Origin: Erysipelotrichaceae bacterium
Lineage (GTDB): Bacteria; Bacillota_I; Bacilli_A; Erysipelotrichales; Erysipelotrichaceae
Reading direction: 5' to 3'
Length of the DNA: 34,076 bases
NCBI GenBank assembly: GCA_028723085.1
Contig: JAQYFP010000068.1
Coordinates: 1-34,076 of the forward strand
Position numbers and translations under genes: made by a program. A model generated the notes under the pieces. It did no database searches and was not told where the DNA came from. It worked only from the letters and a program-made list of their open reading frames with translations. Of this stretch, positions 1 through 9,496 are shown piece after piece. The stretch's first letter is position 1. Every line of letters begins with the position of its first letter.

Positions 1-60
1 CCAAACCATGATAAAATATGCCAAAATATGCCAAGTTACGAAAAAAGTCTAAAAGTCAAT

Positions 61-100
61 AAGTGCTTTATATAAAGGGAAAGTGCTATAAATAAAGGAG
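61..100 (+). repeat. Imperfect 20-bp tandem repeat upstream of the first gene
   Basis: AAGTGCTTTATATAAAGGGA / AAGTGCTATAAATAAAGGAG, 16/20 identical; the second copy supplies the Shine-Dalgarno sequence. Confidence 0.6.
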
Positions 101-109
101 AATTTGAAG

Positions 110-553
110 ATGGTAAAAATTATGTTTATATGCCATGGCAATATTTGTAGAAGTCCGATGGCAGAATTTATTATGAAAAAATTAGTAGATGGAAAAGGGT
201 TGAGTTCTGATTTTTATATTGAATCAGCTGCAACTTCAACCGAAGAAATTGGAAATGATATGTATCCACCGGCTAAAAGAATATTAAAAGAAAAGAATGT
301 TCCTTTTAGTCCTAGAAAAGCTCGTCAAATTTGTTTAGAAGACTATAATCGTTTTGATTATATTATTGGTATGGATTCCTATAATATGAATAACCTACAT
401 AGACGTTTTCCAGATGATAACGAACATAAAATATATCCTTTATTAGAAGATAGAAGTGTATCGGATCCTTGGTATACCGATGATTTTAATAAAGCTTATT
501 GGGATATTTATGAGGGATGTAAGCAATGGCTAGAAAGGATTTTAAATGATTAA
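110..553 (+). CDS. Low-molecular-weight protein tyrosine phosphatase
   Basis: N-terminal MFICHGNICRSPMAE matches the LMW-PTP P-loop CxGNxCRSP; ATG at 110 follows AAAGGAG, so the listed upstream start is probably not used. Confidence 0.93.
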   Translation: MVKIMFICHGNICRSPMAEFIMKKLVDGKGLSSDFYIESAATSTEEIGNDMYPPAKRILKEKNVPFSPRKARQICLEDYNRFDYIIGMDSYNMNNLHRRFPDDNEHKIYPLLEDRSVSDPWYTDDFNKAYWDIYEGCKQWLERILND

Positions 554-1373
554 ACAAAATCTTCATACGCATAGTTTATATTGCGATGGTATTAATTCTT
601 TAGAAGAAATGATAGAAAGTGCTATTCAAAAAAAGTTCACTGTTTTAGGTTTTTCTTCTCATGGATATACGCCTTCAGAGTCTTTTGGAATGGATGAAAA
701 TAGACAAAATTCTTATTGTTTAGAAGTAAATAAATTAAAGGAAAAATATAAAGATCAAATTGATATTTTTCTAGGAATTGAACAAGATGAATTGTATCGC
801 ATTAATGATCCTTCTCAATTTGATTATATTATTGGATCAAAGCACTATGTAAAAGGAGAAGGATATGAACATGGCATAGATTGTTCAAAAGAAGTAACGG
901 AACAACTAGTTTCTTCTTATTTTAATAATGATTTTTTATCTTTTTGTCAGTGTTATTTTGGTGATTTAAAAAAAATGGCAACATGGGATGAAGTTGATAT
1001 TATTGGACACTTTGATTTATTTATGAAATTCAATGAAGATGAATCGTTTCTTTCTTTTTCTAATAAACAATACTTAAAAATGGCATATGAAACACTGGAT
1101 TGCTTGATTCAAAACAATAAAATTATTGAAGTCAATACCGGTGCCATTGCTAAGGGATATCGAACAAAACCATATCCAGATTTTCATTTATTACAGTACA
1201 TTAACCAACATAATGGCAAAATTCTATTAAATAGTGATTGTCATAATGCCAAGTTTTTAGATGAAGGATATGACATCGCTATGGATTTAATTCGAAGAGC
1301 TGGGTTTAAATCAATGGAAGTATTAACTTCAAAGGGGTTTGAAACAAAAGATATTGATGAATTTATAATGTAA
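546..1373 (+). CDS. PHP-domain phosphatase, histidinol-phosphatase (HisK)-like
   Basis: NLHTHSLYCDGINSLEEMIESA start, IIGSKHY and NSDCH motifs typical of PHP histidinol-phosphatases; overlaps the upstream gene. Confidence 0.85.
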   Translation: MIKQNLHTHSLYCDGINSLEEMIESAIQKKFTVLGFSSHGYTPSESFGMDENRQNSYCLEVNKLKEKYKDQIDIFLGIEQDELYRINDPSQFDYIIGSKHYVKGEGYEHGIDCSKEVTEQLVSSYFNNDFLSFCQCYFGDLKKMATWDEVDIIGHFDLFMKFNEDESFLSFSNKQYLKMAYETLDCLIQNNKIIEVNTGAIAKGYRTKPYPDFHLLQYINQHNGKILLNSDCHNAKFLDEGYDIAMDLIRRAGFKSMEVLTSKGFETKDIDEFIM

Positions 1374-1425
1374 TTATTGAATGTTTTCTGATACCATTTA
1401 AGTATAAAAAATAGGAGAAAAAATA

Positions 1426-2472
1426 ATGTTTGAGAGTATAATGTGGACGTATATGAAAGAAGAACAAACACTTCTTTCAAATTTATTGAATTCTAAATTA
1501 GATGTACCTGATATGGAAGCTCTTTATATTGTTTGTCATGGCTCTAGTTATAATGCAGCAATGGCTATTTCATCTTTTATTGCCAAATACGCTAAAATTC
1601 GTGTGTACGCCTATACACCATCTAATTTTATGAATACGGCAATTTCCCTTCAATATGAAAATAAAGAAACAACCTATGTTCTAGGGATTTCTCAAACAGG
1701 GACATCAAGTGGAGTATTAAATGCTTTAGAATGTGCTAAAAAAGATGGGTTTTCCATTCTTGGGATTACCAATGAAGTGGATTCACCAATCGATAAGATG
1801 TCAAATCAAACTTACTATTTGAATTGTGGACTAGAAAATAGTAATGCCAAAACAAAGGGATATAGTTCCACATTGGTTTTATTGATGTTGTTTGGTCTTC
1901 AATTAGCTCAAAAGAAGAACACAATATCGGATGAATTGTATAAAGAAATAAAAGATGAGCTTTCAAATCAAGTCAATGATATAAATAATGTTATTGATCA
2001 AACAATTACATGGTGTCAAAACAATCAATATGGAAAAGACATGGATAATTTATATGTGATTGGAAATGGAATGAATTTTGCCACAGCTATGGAAGGACAA
2101 TTAAAATTAATGGAAACACAGTGTATTCCTACGATGTTTAATGACATTGTAGAGTTTTCTCATGGAATGCATCGTTCTTTAAATGAGAAGTCCTTTATTT
2201 TATTAATTAACGATGGACTAGATAGTGTTTTAGTAAACAAGACATTTGATTATTGTCAAAACAAAAAATACAATGTTGTTATGATTGATACAATGAATCA
2301 TAAAGACAATAAAATTATTAATGTGAATTCTTATAAACATTCGCATTCTATTTTATTGATCACAAGCGTGATTCAAGCAATTTCGGCGTTTGTTCCTGAA
2401 TTAAATGGAACAGATCCTAATCGCAATGCCAATGATGATTATACAGACTGGATGGAGACAAGAGTACTATGA
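1426..2472 (+). CDS. SIS-domain sugar isomerase/deglycase (AgaS/FrlB/GlmS-C-terminal-like)
   Basis: VCHGSSYNAAMA, GISQTGTSSGVLNAL and VIGNGMNFATAMEGQLKLMET match a double-SIS architecture. Confidence 0.85.
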   Translation: MFESIMWTYMKEEQTLLSNLLNSKLDVPDMEALYIVCHGSSYNAAMAISSFIAKYAKIRVYAYTPSNFMNTAISLQYENKETTYVLGISQTGTSSGVLNALECAKKDGFSILGITNEVDSPIDKMSNQTYYLNCGLENSNAKTKGYSSTLVLLMLFGLQLAQKKNTISDELYKEIKDELSNQVNDINNVIDQTITWCQNNQYGKDMDNLYVIGNGMNFATAMEGQLKLMETQCIPTMFNDIVEFSHGMHRSLNEKSFILLINDGLDSVLVNKTFDYCQNKKYNVVMIDTMNHKDNKIINVNSYKHSHSILLITSVIQAISAFVPELNGTDPNRNANDDYTDWMETRVL

Positions 2473-3083
2473 CAAAATGGATTATTTTCACAGTGATTGT
2501 GGTATTTGTTTTAGAAGTTGTGTTTCAGGTTAAGAAACAAAAAGATGTTTCTAAATTAGAAAATGAATTGACTTCGGCTTTATTAAAGAAAGATTATCGT
2601 AAGTTTGATGAATTAGTAAATTCAGTGGATGCGAAAAAAAACATTCCTCCTTATAATTTGAATTATTTAAAATTAAATGCAGCAATTATTCGTGGTAAGA
2701 AACAAGACATTGATTCTATTTGTGATAATTTTGAAAATGTTCATATGAATCAAGCACAAAAAGAGAATTTCTATGCGACGGCTTTTGGTTATTATGCCCA
2801 ACAAAATAATAAAAAGAAGGCATTGTATTATAAAGATAAAATTTTAAAAGAGTCAAAGAATGAAAAAAACATCGAGGCTTGTAAGAGAATGTATAGTGTA
2901 TACATTGAATCAAGTGATGAATATTTAGATGTTTTATTAAAAGAATGTGAGTCTTTATCAGGTCAACAAAGAACAACGAACGATGCTTTATTGGCTAAGA
3001 TTTATGAAAACAAAAATGATAAAGAAAATGAAGAGAAGTATTTAAAACAATTAAAAGAGGATTCACTTCAAACAAATAAGTAG
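2469..3083 (+). CDS. Hypothetical protein with N-terminal TM segment and helical (TPR-like) repeats
   Basis: ATGA overlap with the SIS gene; hydrophobic N-terminus followed by charged helical repeats. Confidence 0.7.
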   Translation: MTKWIIFTVIVVFVLEVVFQVKKQKDVSKLENELTSALLKKDYRKFDELVNSVDAKKNIPPYNLNYLKLNAAIIRGKKQDIDSICDNFENVHMNQAQKENFYATAFGYYAQQNNKKKALYYKDKILKESKNEKNIEACKRMYSVYIESSDEYLDVLLKECESLSGQQRTTNDALLAKIYENKNDKENEEKYLKQLKEDSLQTNK

Positions 3084-3111
3084 GCATTCCTAGTGAATGT
3101 CTTTTTTTTAG
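3083..3111 (+). terminator. Intrinsic terminator of the 110-3083 operon
   Basis: GGCATTC-CTAGT-GAATGTC followed by T8. Confidence 0.7.
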
Positions 3112-3123
3112 GTCGAATTCCTA

Positions 3124-3152
3124 TTGACATAGTAGGAAAAGAAGAGTAGTAT
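3124..3152 (+). promoter_or_regulatory. Sigma-70-type promoter upstream of the T-box leader
   Basis: TTGACA (3124) - 17 nt - TAGTAT (3147). Confidence 0.75.
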
Positions 3153-3191
3153 TAACACAACCTACTTAAATGGTAGGAATAAGGAGACAAT

Positions 3192-3260
3192 ATGAAATTA
3201 GTCATTTATTTAAAGTCTCGTTGTACGTTTCGAATGTGTAACGAAAATGATAAAAAATGA
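3192..3260 (+). CDS. Putative 22-aa leader peptide MKLVIYLKSRCTFRMCNENDKK
   Basis: AAGGAG Shine-Dalgarno 5 nt before ATG; short ORF ends just before the T-box stem I region. Confidence 0.4.
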   Translation: MKLVIYLKSRCTFRMCNENDKK

Positions 3261-3264
3261 ATAT

Positions 3265-3503
3265 ATAAAGGTTATGAAAAGAAGAATAGCTTAATAGGAT
3301 TTTAAAGAGAGTCTTTGGATGGTGGAAAAAGATAATGATAATTAAGTGAAGATGGTCTTGGAACTGGATAATCGATAGGTAGGTTATCACGCAAGTAAGC
3401 GTTAAAATACGTAGTCAATAAGACTGATAAGACCATAATTGTGAGGTTATGGTGAATTTAGGTGGTAACACGATATGCTCGTCCTAATTGGATGAGCTTT
3501 TTT
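3265..3503 (+). ncRNA. T-box leader, probably Met-responsive
   Basis: AGAGAGT...GGATGGTGGAAAA stem I apical motif, T-box-like TTTAGGTGGTAACACG (3457-3472), terminator GCTCGTCC/GGATGAGC + T6 (3477-3503); sits before a methionine-pathway gene; candidate AUG specifier in GAAGATGGTC. Confidence 0.88.
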
Positions 3504-3518
3504 ATAAGGAGAAAAATC

Positions 3519-4820
3519 ATGGCATATACAAAAAGAGAAGATCGTAAATTAAAATTTGAAACATTACAACTACATGTTGGACAAGAACAAGCAGATCCAG
3601 CTACAGGAGCAAGAGCTGTTCCTATTTATCAAACAACATCGTATGTTTTTGATAACAGTGCTCATGCTGCAGCTCGATTTGGTTTAGCTGATTCAGGAAA
3701 TATTTATGGACGACTAACTAATTCTACACAAGAAGTATTTGAAAAACGAATTGCGGCATTAGAAGGAGGAACTGGAGCATTAGCCGTTGCTTCTGGAGCT
3801 GCAGCTATTGCCTATACCATTCAAGCTTTAGCTAAACAAGGTGAACACATTGTTGCACAAAAAACTATTTATGGAGGAACATCTAACTTATTAGCTCATA
3901 CATTCCCAAATTATGGAATTAGTACAACATTTGTGAATGCTCATAATTTAGAAGAAGTAGAACAAGCTATTCAATCCAATACAAAAGCTATTTACTTGGA
4001 AACACTTGGAAATCCAAATAGTGATATTCCTGATATCGATGCAATTAGTGAAATAGCTCATAAACATGGATTACCAGTCGTTGTTGACAACACTTTTGGA
4101 ACACCTTACTTGATTCGTCCTATTGAACATGGAGCTGATATTGTTGTGCATTCGGCAACTAAATTTATAGGAGGACATGGAACAAGTTTAGGTGGTGTCA
4201 TTGTTGAAGGAGGAACATTTGATTGGGCAAAAGATGATAAATATCCTTGGTTATCACAACCAAATCCAAGTTATCATGGCGTAAAATTTACAGAAGCTGC
4301 ACCTAATACTTCATTTGTGACATATGTTCGAGCTATTTTATTACGTGATACAGGGGCAACGCTTTCGCCATTTAATGCGTTTTTATTACTTCAAGGAACA
4401 GAAACTTTGTCGCTAAGAATTGATCGACACAATGAAAACACAAAGAAAGTCGTTGAATATTTATCACATCATCCACTTGTAGAAAAAGTAAATCATCCTT
4501 CTTTACCAAATCATCCAGACCATGATTTATATGTTAAGTATTTCCCAAATGGAGGAGGTTCTATATTTACTTTTGATATAAAAGGAGGCGAAAAAGAAGC
4601 CCATAAATTTATTGATTCTCTAGAAATATTTTCTTTATTAGCCAATGTAGCCGATGTGAAATCACTAGTTATTCATCCCGCTACTACAACGCATTCTCAA
4701 TTAACACAAGAAGAATTACTTGACCAAGGTATTAAACCAAATACAATTCGTTTATCAATTGGAACAGAAAATATTGATGATATTTTGTTTGACTTAGAAA
4801 ATGCGTTTTCAAATCTATAA
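3519..4820 (+). CDS. metY: O-acetylhomoserine aminocarboxypropyltransferase/sulfhydrylase (Cys/Met metabolism PLP enzyme)
   Basis: FETLQLHVGQEQADPATGARAVPIYQTTSYVF and HSATKFIGGHGTSLGG (PLP lysine); ATG 3519 after AAGGAG; the track start at 3462 lies inside the T-box. Confidence 0.93.
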   Translation: MAYTKREDRKLKFETLQLHVGQEQADPATGARAVPIYQTTSYVFDNSAHAAARFGLADSGNIYGRLTNSTQEVFEKRIAALEGGTGALAVASGAAAIAYTIQALAKQGEHIVAQKTIYGGTSNLLAHTFPNYGISTTFVNAHNLEEVEQAIQSNTKAIYLETLGNPNSDIPDIDAISEIAHKHGLPVVVDNTFGTPYLIRPIEHGADIVVHSATKFIGGHGTSLGGVIVEGGTFDWAKDDKYPWLSQPNPSYHGVKFTEAAPNTSFVTYVRAILLRDTGATLSPFNAFLLLQGTETLSLRIDRHNENTKKVVEYLSHHPLVEKVNHPSLPNHPDHDLYVKYFPNGGGSIFTFDIKGGEKEAHKFIDSLEIFSLLANVADVKSLVIHPATTTHSQLTQEELLDQGIKPNTIRLSIGTENIDDILFDLENAFSNL

Positions 4821-4826
4821 AAATTA

Positions 4827-4864
4827 CAAAATGCTTAGAGTTTTATAAATTTTAAGCATTTTTT
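4827..4864 (+). terminator. Intrinsic terminator after metY
   Basis: AAATGCTTA ... TAAGCATTTTTTT. Confidence 0.8.
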
Positions 4865-4923
4865 TCATCTTTTTTTTACAAATTCAATTTTTTTTCGAAT
4901 TATATAATGAAGGAGGAAAAAAG

Positions 4924-5835
4924 ATGAATCTTGATACCATCGCAAAGAAAATAAATGCGAATAAAAATGTGATTGCGATATACGCAAAGAATTTATTAGA
5001 TGAATTTAAAGACTATGACAAAGAGACAATTAAAAAATGTATTGAATCAATCGAAGTAGATTCCAATATGATTGTTGGATACAATACCGAAATCAATCTT
5101 AAAGGAAAAATCATTCTTGATTTATTAGTGGGTATTCGTGACCCAAAGACAAATGATTTAATTTATTTAAATATTGAAATGCAGGCAACCGAAAAGAAAT
5201 TGGATTATCCCATTGAGAAAAGAGGAGAATACTATGGCAGTAATTTAATCGTGAATCAAAAAGATATCAACTTTAAAAACGATCATTATGAAGACATCAA
5301 AAAAGTGTATTCGATATGGATCATACTGGATTGTTTCCAATATCGAGATAAAAACAGTATTGTAGCTATAGACAAACATCCAAGAATCCTAACCGGAAAA
5401 CCAAATCTAATCAAGAAAAACTACGACAATCAAACCCAAATCTATATATTCATGGACGAAGAAAGCATCAATCAATGTGAAGAAGAATATAAAGAAGTGA
5501 TTATGATTATCTATGAATTATTTATTCAAAAACAGGACCTAACACAAAAGAAAGAGATATTATCAAAATATGGTATAATCGACATAGAAGAACAGGAGAT
5601 GATGACAATGTGTAATTTATCCTATTATTTTGAACTTAAAGGCGAAGAACGTGGACTAAGTCAAGGAATTGAAATTGGTCGCAGTGAAGGAATTGATATT
5701 GGTCGAACTGCAGAACGTAAAGAAACAATACAAAATCTAATGTCATCTTCTAATCAAAGTTTTGATAAAGTATATGATTTATTGAATTACGATGAAAATG
5801 AAAAAGAAAAGTATCGTAAACTTATAGCCAACTAA
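4924..5835 (+). CDS. Rpn-family PD-(D/E)XK nuclease / putative transposase-like protein
   Basis: KIILDLLVGIRDPKTNDLIYLNIEMQ (PD-(D/E)XK-like DxnV...hnIEmQ), C-terminal RGLSQGIEIGRSEGIDIGR repeats typical of the family. Confidence 0.85.
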   Translation: MNLDTIAKKINANKNVIAIYAKNLLDEFKDYDKETIKKCIESIEVDSNMIVGYNTEINLKGKIILDLLVGIRDPKTNDLIYLNIEMQATEKKLDYPIEKRGEYYGSNLIVNQKDINFKNDHYEDIKKVYSIWIILDCFQYRDKNSIVAIDKHPRILTGKPNLIKKNYDNQTQIYIFMDEESINQCEEEYKEVIMIIYELFIQKQDLTQKKEILSKYGIIDIEEQEMMTMCNLSYYFELKGEERGLSQGIEIGRSEGIDIGRTAERKETIQNLMSSSNQSFDKVYDLLNYDENEKEKYRKLIAN

Positions 5836-5838
5836 CAA

Positions 5839-5874
5839 TAAAAAGATGGATTATTTTACTAGATCCATCTTTTG
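5839..5874. terminator. Bidirectional terminator
   Basis: AAAAGATGGAT ... ATCCATCTTTT between convergent genes. Confidence 0.8.
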
Positions 5875-7050
5875 TTCTTTTAAACCAAATTGTAAAATTA
5901 AAGCCGTGATGAATGATAAACTAGCACCTAATAAGAAAGGAGCATAAGAACCAACATATTCATATAAGAAACCAGCAATCACACTACTAAATAATAAAGC
6001 AATTCCTACTAATGTTCCGTGTAATCCTAACATAGTTCCTTTTAAGTATTTTGGACTGATTTCACTAATAAAGGCTTTTTCTACTCCAGCAATCATAGCT
6101 GTATAGAATCCATATAATACAAAGGCCAATAAAATAGATATTTTATTACTTCCTAGTCCAAATAATAAATAAACTAAAGAAAATAATAAATAACCTTTTA
6201 CTAATATACCTTTTCTTCCTTTTTTATCCGATTTCTTTCCCATGGGAATCGATAATAAAGAACACACTATATTATATATAAAATACAATAAAATCACATG
6301 CGTACTTGTATATCCAACATCTTGTGCTCTCAACAATAAAAATGAATTCGATGAATTTCCTAGTGTAAATAAAACAGCTACGAATAAATATAGTTTTAAT
6401 TGATTATCTAATTTATCTACATTTTTAAAGATGTTTTCTTTCTTGGTTTGAACTCTATTTTTATTTTCTTTGACAAAGATAAAGAAAAATAAAGCGATGA
6501 CAATAGGAATTATCGAAACAATAAATATCTTTTTATAAGAAGAAATAGAATCTCCAAAATATTTTAGAATCAAAAGCGATAATAAAATCCCAATCGCCGA
6601 TCCCAACATATCCAAGGCCTTATGAATACCAAAAGAAGTTCCTAAATTATCTTCTGTACTTTCCGCTACCATTACATCTCTTGGAGCCGTTCGAATTCCT
6701 TTTCCAAAGCGATCAATAACACGAGCAACTAATATTCCTACCCAACTAGTAGATACCAATAAAGCAATCTTATAAATAAAGCCTGTGCAATATCCACAAA
6801 AAGCTAATTTCTTTTTATTTTGATATTTATCCGAAATATAACCACTAAATACTTTTACTAAACTAGCTAAGCTTTCAGCAATTCCTTCAATAATTCCTAC
6901 ATTCGCAGGTGTTGTTCCTAATACTGCTGTTAAATACAAAGGAATAATGGGATAAACCATTTCCGATGAAATATCCGCAAAACAACTAATTAAACCCAAA
7001 AAGACAATATTTCTAAGTCCTTTATTCTTCTTTTCCTTTTCCATTTTCAA
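5851..7050 (-). CDS. MFS transporter
   Basis: Twelve-TM pattern, FADISSEMVYPIIPLYLT and RVIDRFGKGIRTAPRDVM motifs; start overlaps the end of the upstream CDF gene. Confidence 0.88.
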   Translation of the reverse strand: MKMEKEKKNKGLRNIVFLGLISCFADISSEMVYPIIPLYLTAVLGTTPANVGIIEGIAESLASLVKVFSGYISDKYQNKKKLAFCGYCTGFIYKIALLVSTSWVGILVARVIDRFGKGIRTAPRDVMVAESTEDNLGTSFGIHKALDMLGSAIGILLSLLILKYFGDSISSYKKIFIVSIIPIVIALFFFIFVKENKNRVQTKKENIFKNVDKLDNQLKLYLFVAVLFTLGNSSNSFLLLRAQDVGYTSTHVILLYFIYNIVCSLLSIPMGKKSDKKGRKGILVKGYLLFSLVYLLFGLGSNKISILLAFVLYGFYTAMIAGVEKAFISEISPKYLKGTMLGLHGTLVGIALLFSSVIAGFLYEYVGSYAPFLLGASLSFITALILQFGLKEQKMDLVK

Positions 7051-7933
7051 TCACCCCGGGATTCACATGCACCATAATGTGTTTTACTTTAGGAAAGTTT
7101 GTTTCGATTTTTTCATGAACTTGTTCCGCAATTTCATGGGCTCTTTTTAGAGTGTAGTTCTCATTGACTTCAATTTCAACATCAACATAGATTTTATTAC
7201 CAAATATACGAGTTTGAAGCAAGTCAATTTTTAATACTTCTTTATTTTCCATTACACATTGACATAGTTCTTGTTCCGTTTGTTCATCGCAACTATGATC
7301 TACCATTTTATCAACTGCATCTTTGAAAATATCATAAGCCGCTTTAACAATAAACAAGAAAATTATAAGACTGGCAACTGAATCCATAATAGGATATCCC
7401 ATACGAGCACCTACTATACCAATTAAAGCTCCAATAGAAGACAATGCATCCGAACGATGATGCCAGGCATCAGCCATTAAAGCACTGGAATCAATTTTTT
7501 TGGCATAGTGTCGTGTATACCAATACATTGCTTCTTTTACAACAATAGAAATAATAGCCGCTAATAAAGCTAATAAACCAGGAACTTGAATGTTTTTATA
7601 ATTTCCTGAAAAAATCGTTTGAATGGCTTCCATTCCAATGGCAAGTCCTGTAATAAATAAGACCATTGCCAAAACAATGGCAGCTACACATTCCATTCTT
7701 TCATGTCCATAAGGATGTTCTTTATCCGCTTTTTTTGATGAAAGCTTAACTCCAATCATAACAATAAACGTACTAAATACATCACTTGCCGAGTGAACGG
7801 CATCACTAATCATGGCATTGGAATGAGCAAACAGTCCGGCCAATAGCTTTAAAATTGATAAAGCTAAATTGGCAAAAATAGTTACAATCGATACATGATT
7901 GGCAACTTTAGAAAATTCATTTTGATCTGTCAT
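7022..7933 (-). CDS. Cation diffusion facilitator (CDF) efflux transporter
   Basis: MISDAVHSASDVFSTF, DAWHHRSDALSS and C-terminal HVNPG domain characteristic of CDF proteins. Confidence 0.93.
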   Translation of the reverse strand: MTDQNEFSKVANHVSIVTIFANLALSILKLLAGLFAHSNAMISDAVHSASDVFSTFIVMIGVKLSSKKADKEHPYGHERMECVAAIVLAMVLFITGLAIGMEAIQTIFSGNYKNIQVPGLLALLAAIISIVVKEAMYWYTRHYAKKIDSSALMADAWHHRSDALSSIGALIGIVGARMGYPIMDSVASLIIFLFIVKAAYDIFKDAVDKMVDHSCDEQTEQELCQCVMENKEVLKIDLLQTRIFGNKIYVDVEIEVNENYTLKRAHEIAEQVHEKIETNFPKVKHIMVHVNPGVIENGKGKEE

Positions 7934-7983
7934 ATTGTCCTCCTAATCTCTTTACATGACCAGGAAAGTTTTAAAAAATGGTA

Positions 7984-8031
7984 TAAAAAAACTTCCACGA
8001 ATCAGTGTTAGCAACTACTGTCCCATGGAAG
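7984..8031 (-). terminator. Riboswitch expression-platform terminator
   Basis: On minus strand CTTCCATG ... CGTGGAAG followed by T7; 5' arm overlaps the aptamer P4 strand. Confidence 0.8.
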
Positions 8032-8096
8032 AAATGATTTCCACTGTCACTTTTGTGACCCGACTCCATAACTATGTTACGGTCTGCTCAGTTTGT
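8014..8096 (-). ncRNA. NiCo (czcD) riboswitch aptamer
   Basis: Minus strand ACAAACTGAGCAGACCGTAACATAGTTATGGAGTCGGGTCACAAAAGTGACAGTGGAAATCATTTCTTCCATGGGACAGT; shares CTGAGCAG..., G-CGGG-, and ATGGGACAG with described NiCo RNAs; precedes a CDF efflux gene. Confidence 0.88.
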
Positions 8097-8221
8097 ACTG
8101 TAGATTCAATGCAGCGCAAAGAGTATATATATAGTATCGATTATATTTTTTTAAGTCAATTTGATTTGGTTAGGCATATATAATTGATGTATAATAAAAA
8201 ACGAAATTGAAAGAGGTAGTT

Positions 8222-9481
8222 ATGATTTTAGAACAAATTGATAAAGACTTATTAGAACTTTCTAAACAATCCGATATTGTTTTAAAAGACATTTATGAAA
8301 ACATAGATGACATTTGTTTGTACAACTCCAATCGTATTTTATCGTATTTCATTGAAAATAAAGTATCATACTCTGATTTTACTGATATCAATGGATATGG
8401 AAACTACGACGAAGGAAGAGATAAATTAGAACGTATTTTTGCCAGTGTATTAGGATGTGAAGATGCTTTGGTTCGTCCACAAATTATGAGTGGAACCAAT
8501 GCCCTATATCTGACCTTATCAGCTTTATGTAAACATGGAGATACAATGATTTCTATTTCCGGTGCACCTTATGATTCTTTACAAGAAATGATTGGAATTA
8601 TTGGTTCTTCTAGTCAATCCCTAAAAGCCAATGGTGTAAAATACGAACAAATTGAATTAGTAAACGATGACTTTGATGATGATGCCATTATCAATCGATT
8701 AAAAGAAAAAAATGTGAAACTAGTTGAAATTCAACGATCACGTGGATATTCTCATCGTTTATCTTTAAGTATGGATAAAATTAGTCGCATCATCAAAAAA
8801 ATCCGTGAAGTTAATCAAGAAGTTATTATTATGGTTGATAACTGTTACGGTGAATTAGTTGAAAAAATTGAACCCGGACATGTTGGGGCTGATGTTGTGG
8901 TTGGTTCTTTAATGAAAAACTTAGGAGGCGGAATTGCTTCAACGGGTGGATATGTTGCCGGAAATGCGGATTTAATTCACATGGTTGCGGAGCGCTTAAC
9001 TTCTCCTGGAATTGGAAAAGACTTGGGTGCTAACTTTAATTTAAATAATTCTTTCTTCAAAGGAATTTTCATGGCACCTAGTGCAGTTCGTTCGAGTCTA
9101 AAAACAGCTGTTTTCTCGGCTTACATGCTAGAGCAATTGGGATATAAAAATGTATCTCCTCGCTATAATGAACCAAGAACCGATATTATTCAAACACTTG
9201 AACTAGAAACAAAAGAAAACTTAGTTAACTTTACCCAAGGAATTCAAAACACAAGTCCAATTGATTCTTTTGTTCGTGTTATGCCAGCTCCAATGCCTGG
9301 TTATCCATTTGATGAAGTTATGGCAGCGGGAAGCTTTACCCAAGGAAGTACCATTGAATTAAGTGCCGATGCACCGGTTGTTGAGCCATATACTTTATAT
9401 ATGCAAGGTGGTTTAACACTAGAATACGGTAAATTATCAATTTTATTAGCTCTTACAAACATGAAAAGGAAGTTGGATTAA
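8222..9481 (+). CDS. Methionine gamma-lyase family / aluminum-resistance-type PLP protein
   Basis: NGYGNYDEGRDKLERIFASVLGCEDALVRPQIMSGTNALYLTL and VVGSLMKNLGGGIASTGGYVAG; ATG 8222 follows AGAGG. Confidence 0.88.
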   Translation: MILEQIDKDLLELSKQSDIVLKDIYENIDDICLYNSNRILSYFIENKVSYSDFTDINGYGNYDEGRDKLERIFASVLGCEDALVRPQIMSGTNALYLTLSALCKHGDTMISISGAPYDSLQEMIGIIGSSSQSLKANGVKYEQIELVNDDFDDDAIINRLKEKNVKLVEIQRSRGYSHRLSLSMDKISRIIKKIREVNQEVIIMVDNCYGELVEKIEPGHVGADVVVGSLMKNLGGGIASTGGYVAGNADLIHMVAERLTSPGIGKDLGANFNLNNSFFKGIFMAPSAVRSSLKTAVFSAYMLEQLGYKNVSPRYNEPRTDIIQTLELETKENLVNFTQGIQNTSPIDSFVRVMPAPMPGYPFDEVMAAGSFTQGSTIELSADAPVVEPYTLYMQGGLTLEYGKLSILLALTNMKRKLD

Positions 9482-9496
9482 CAACTTCCTTTTTGT
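9470..9496. terminator. Bidirectional terminator
   Basis: AGGAAGTTG gattaa CAACTTCCT TTTT between convergent genes. Confidence 0.8.

Noticed and set aside
3202-3390. 62-aa minus-strand ORF
   Set aside because: Antisense to the T-box leader.
7956-8183. 75-aa plus-strand ORF
   Set aside because: Lies antisense over the NiCo riboswitch and its terminator; no plausible protein features.
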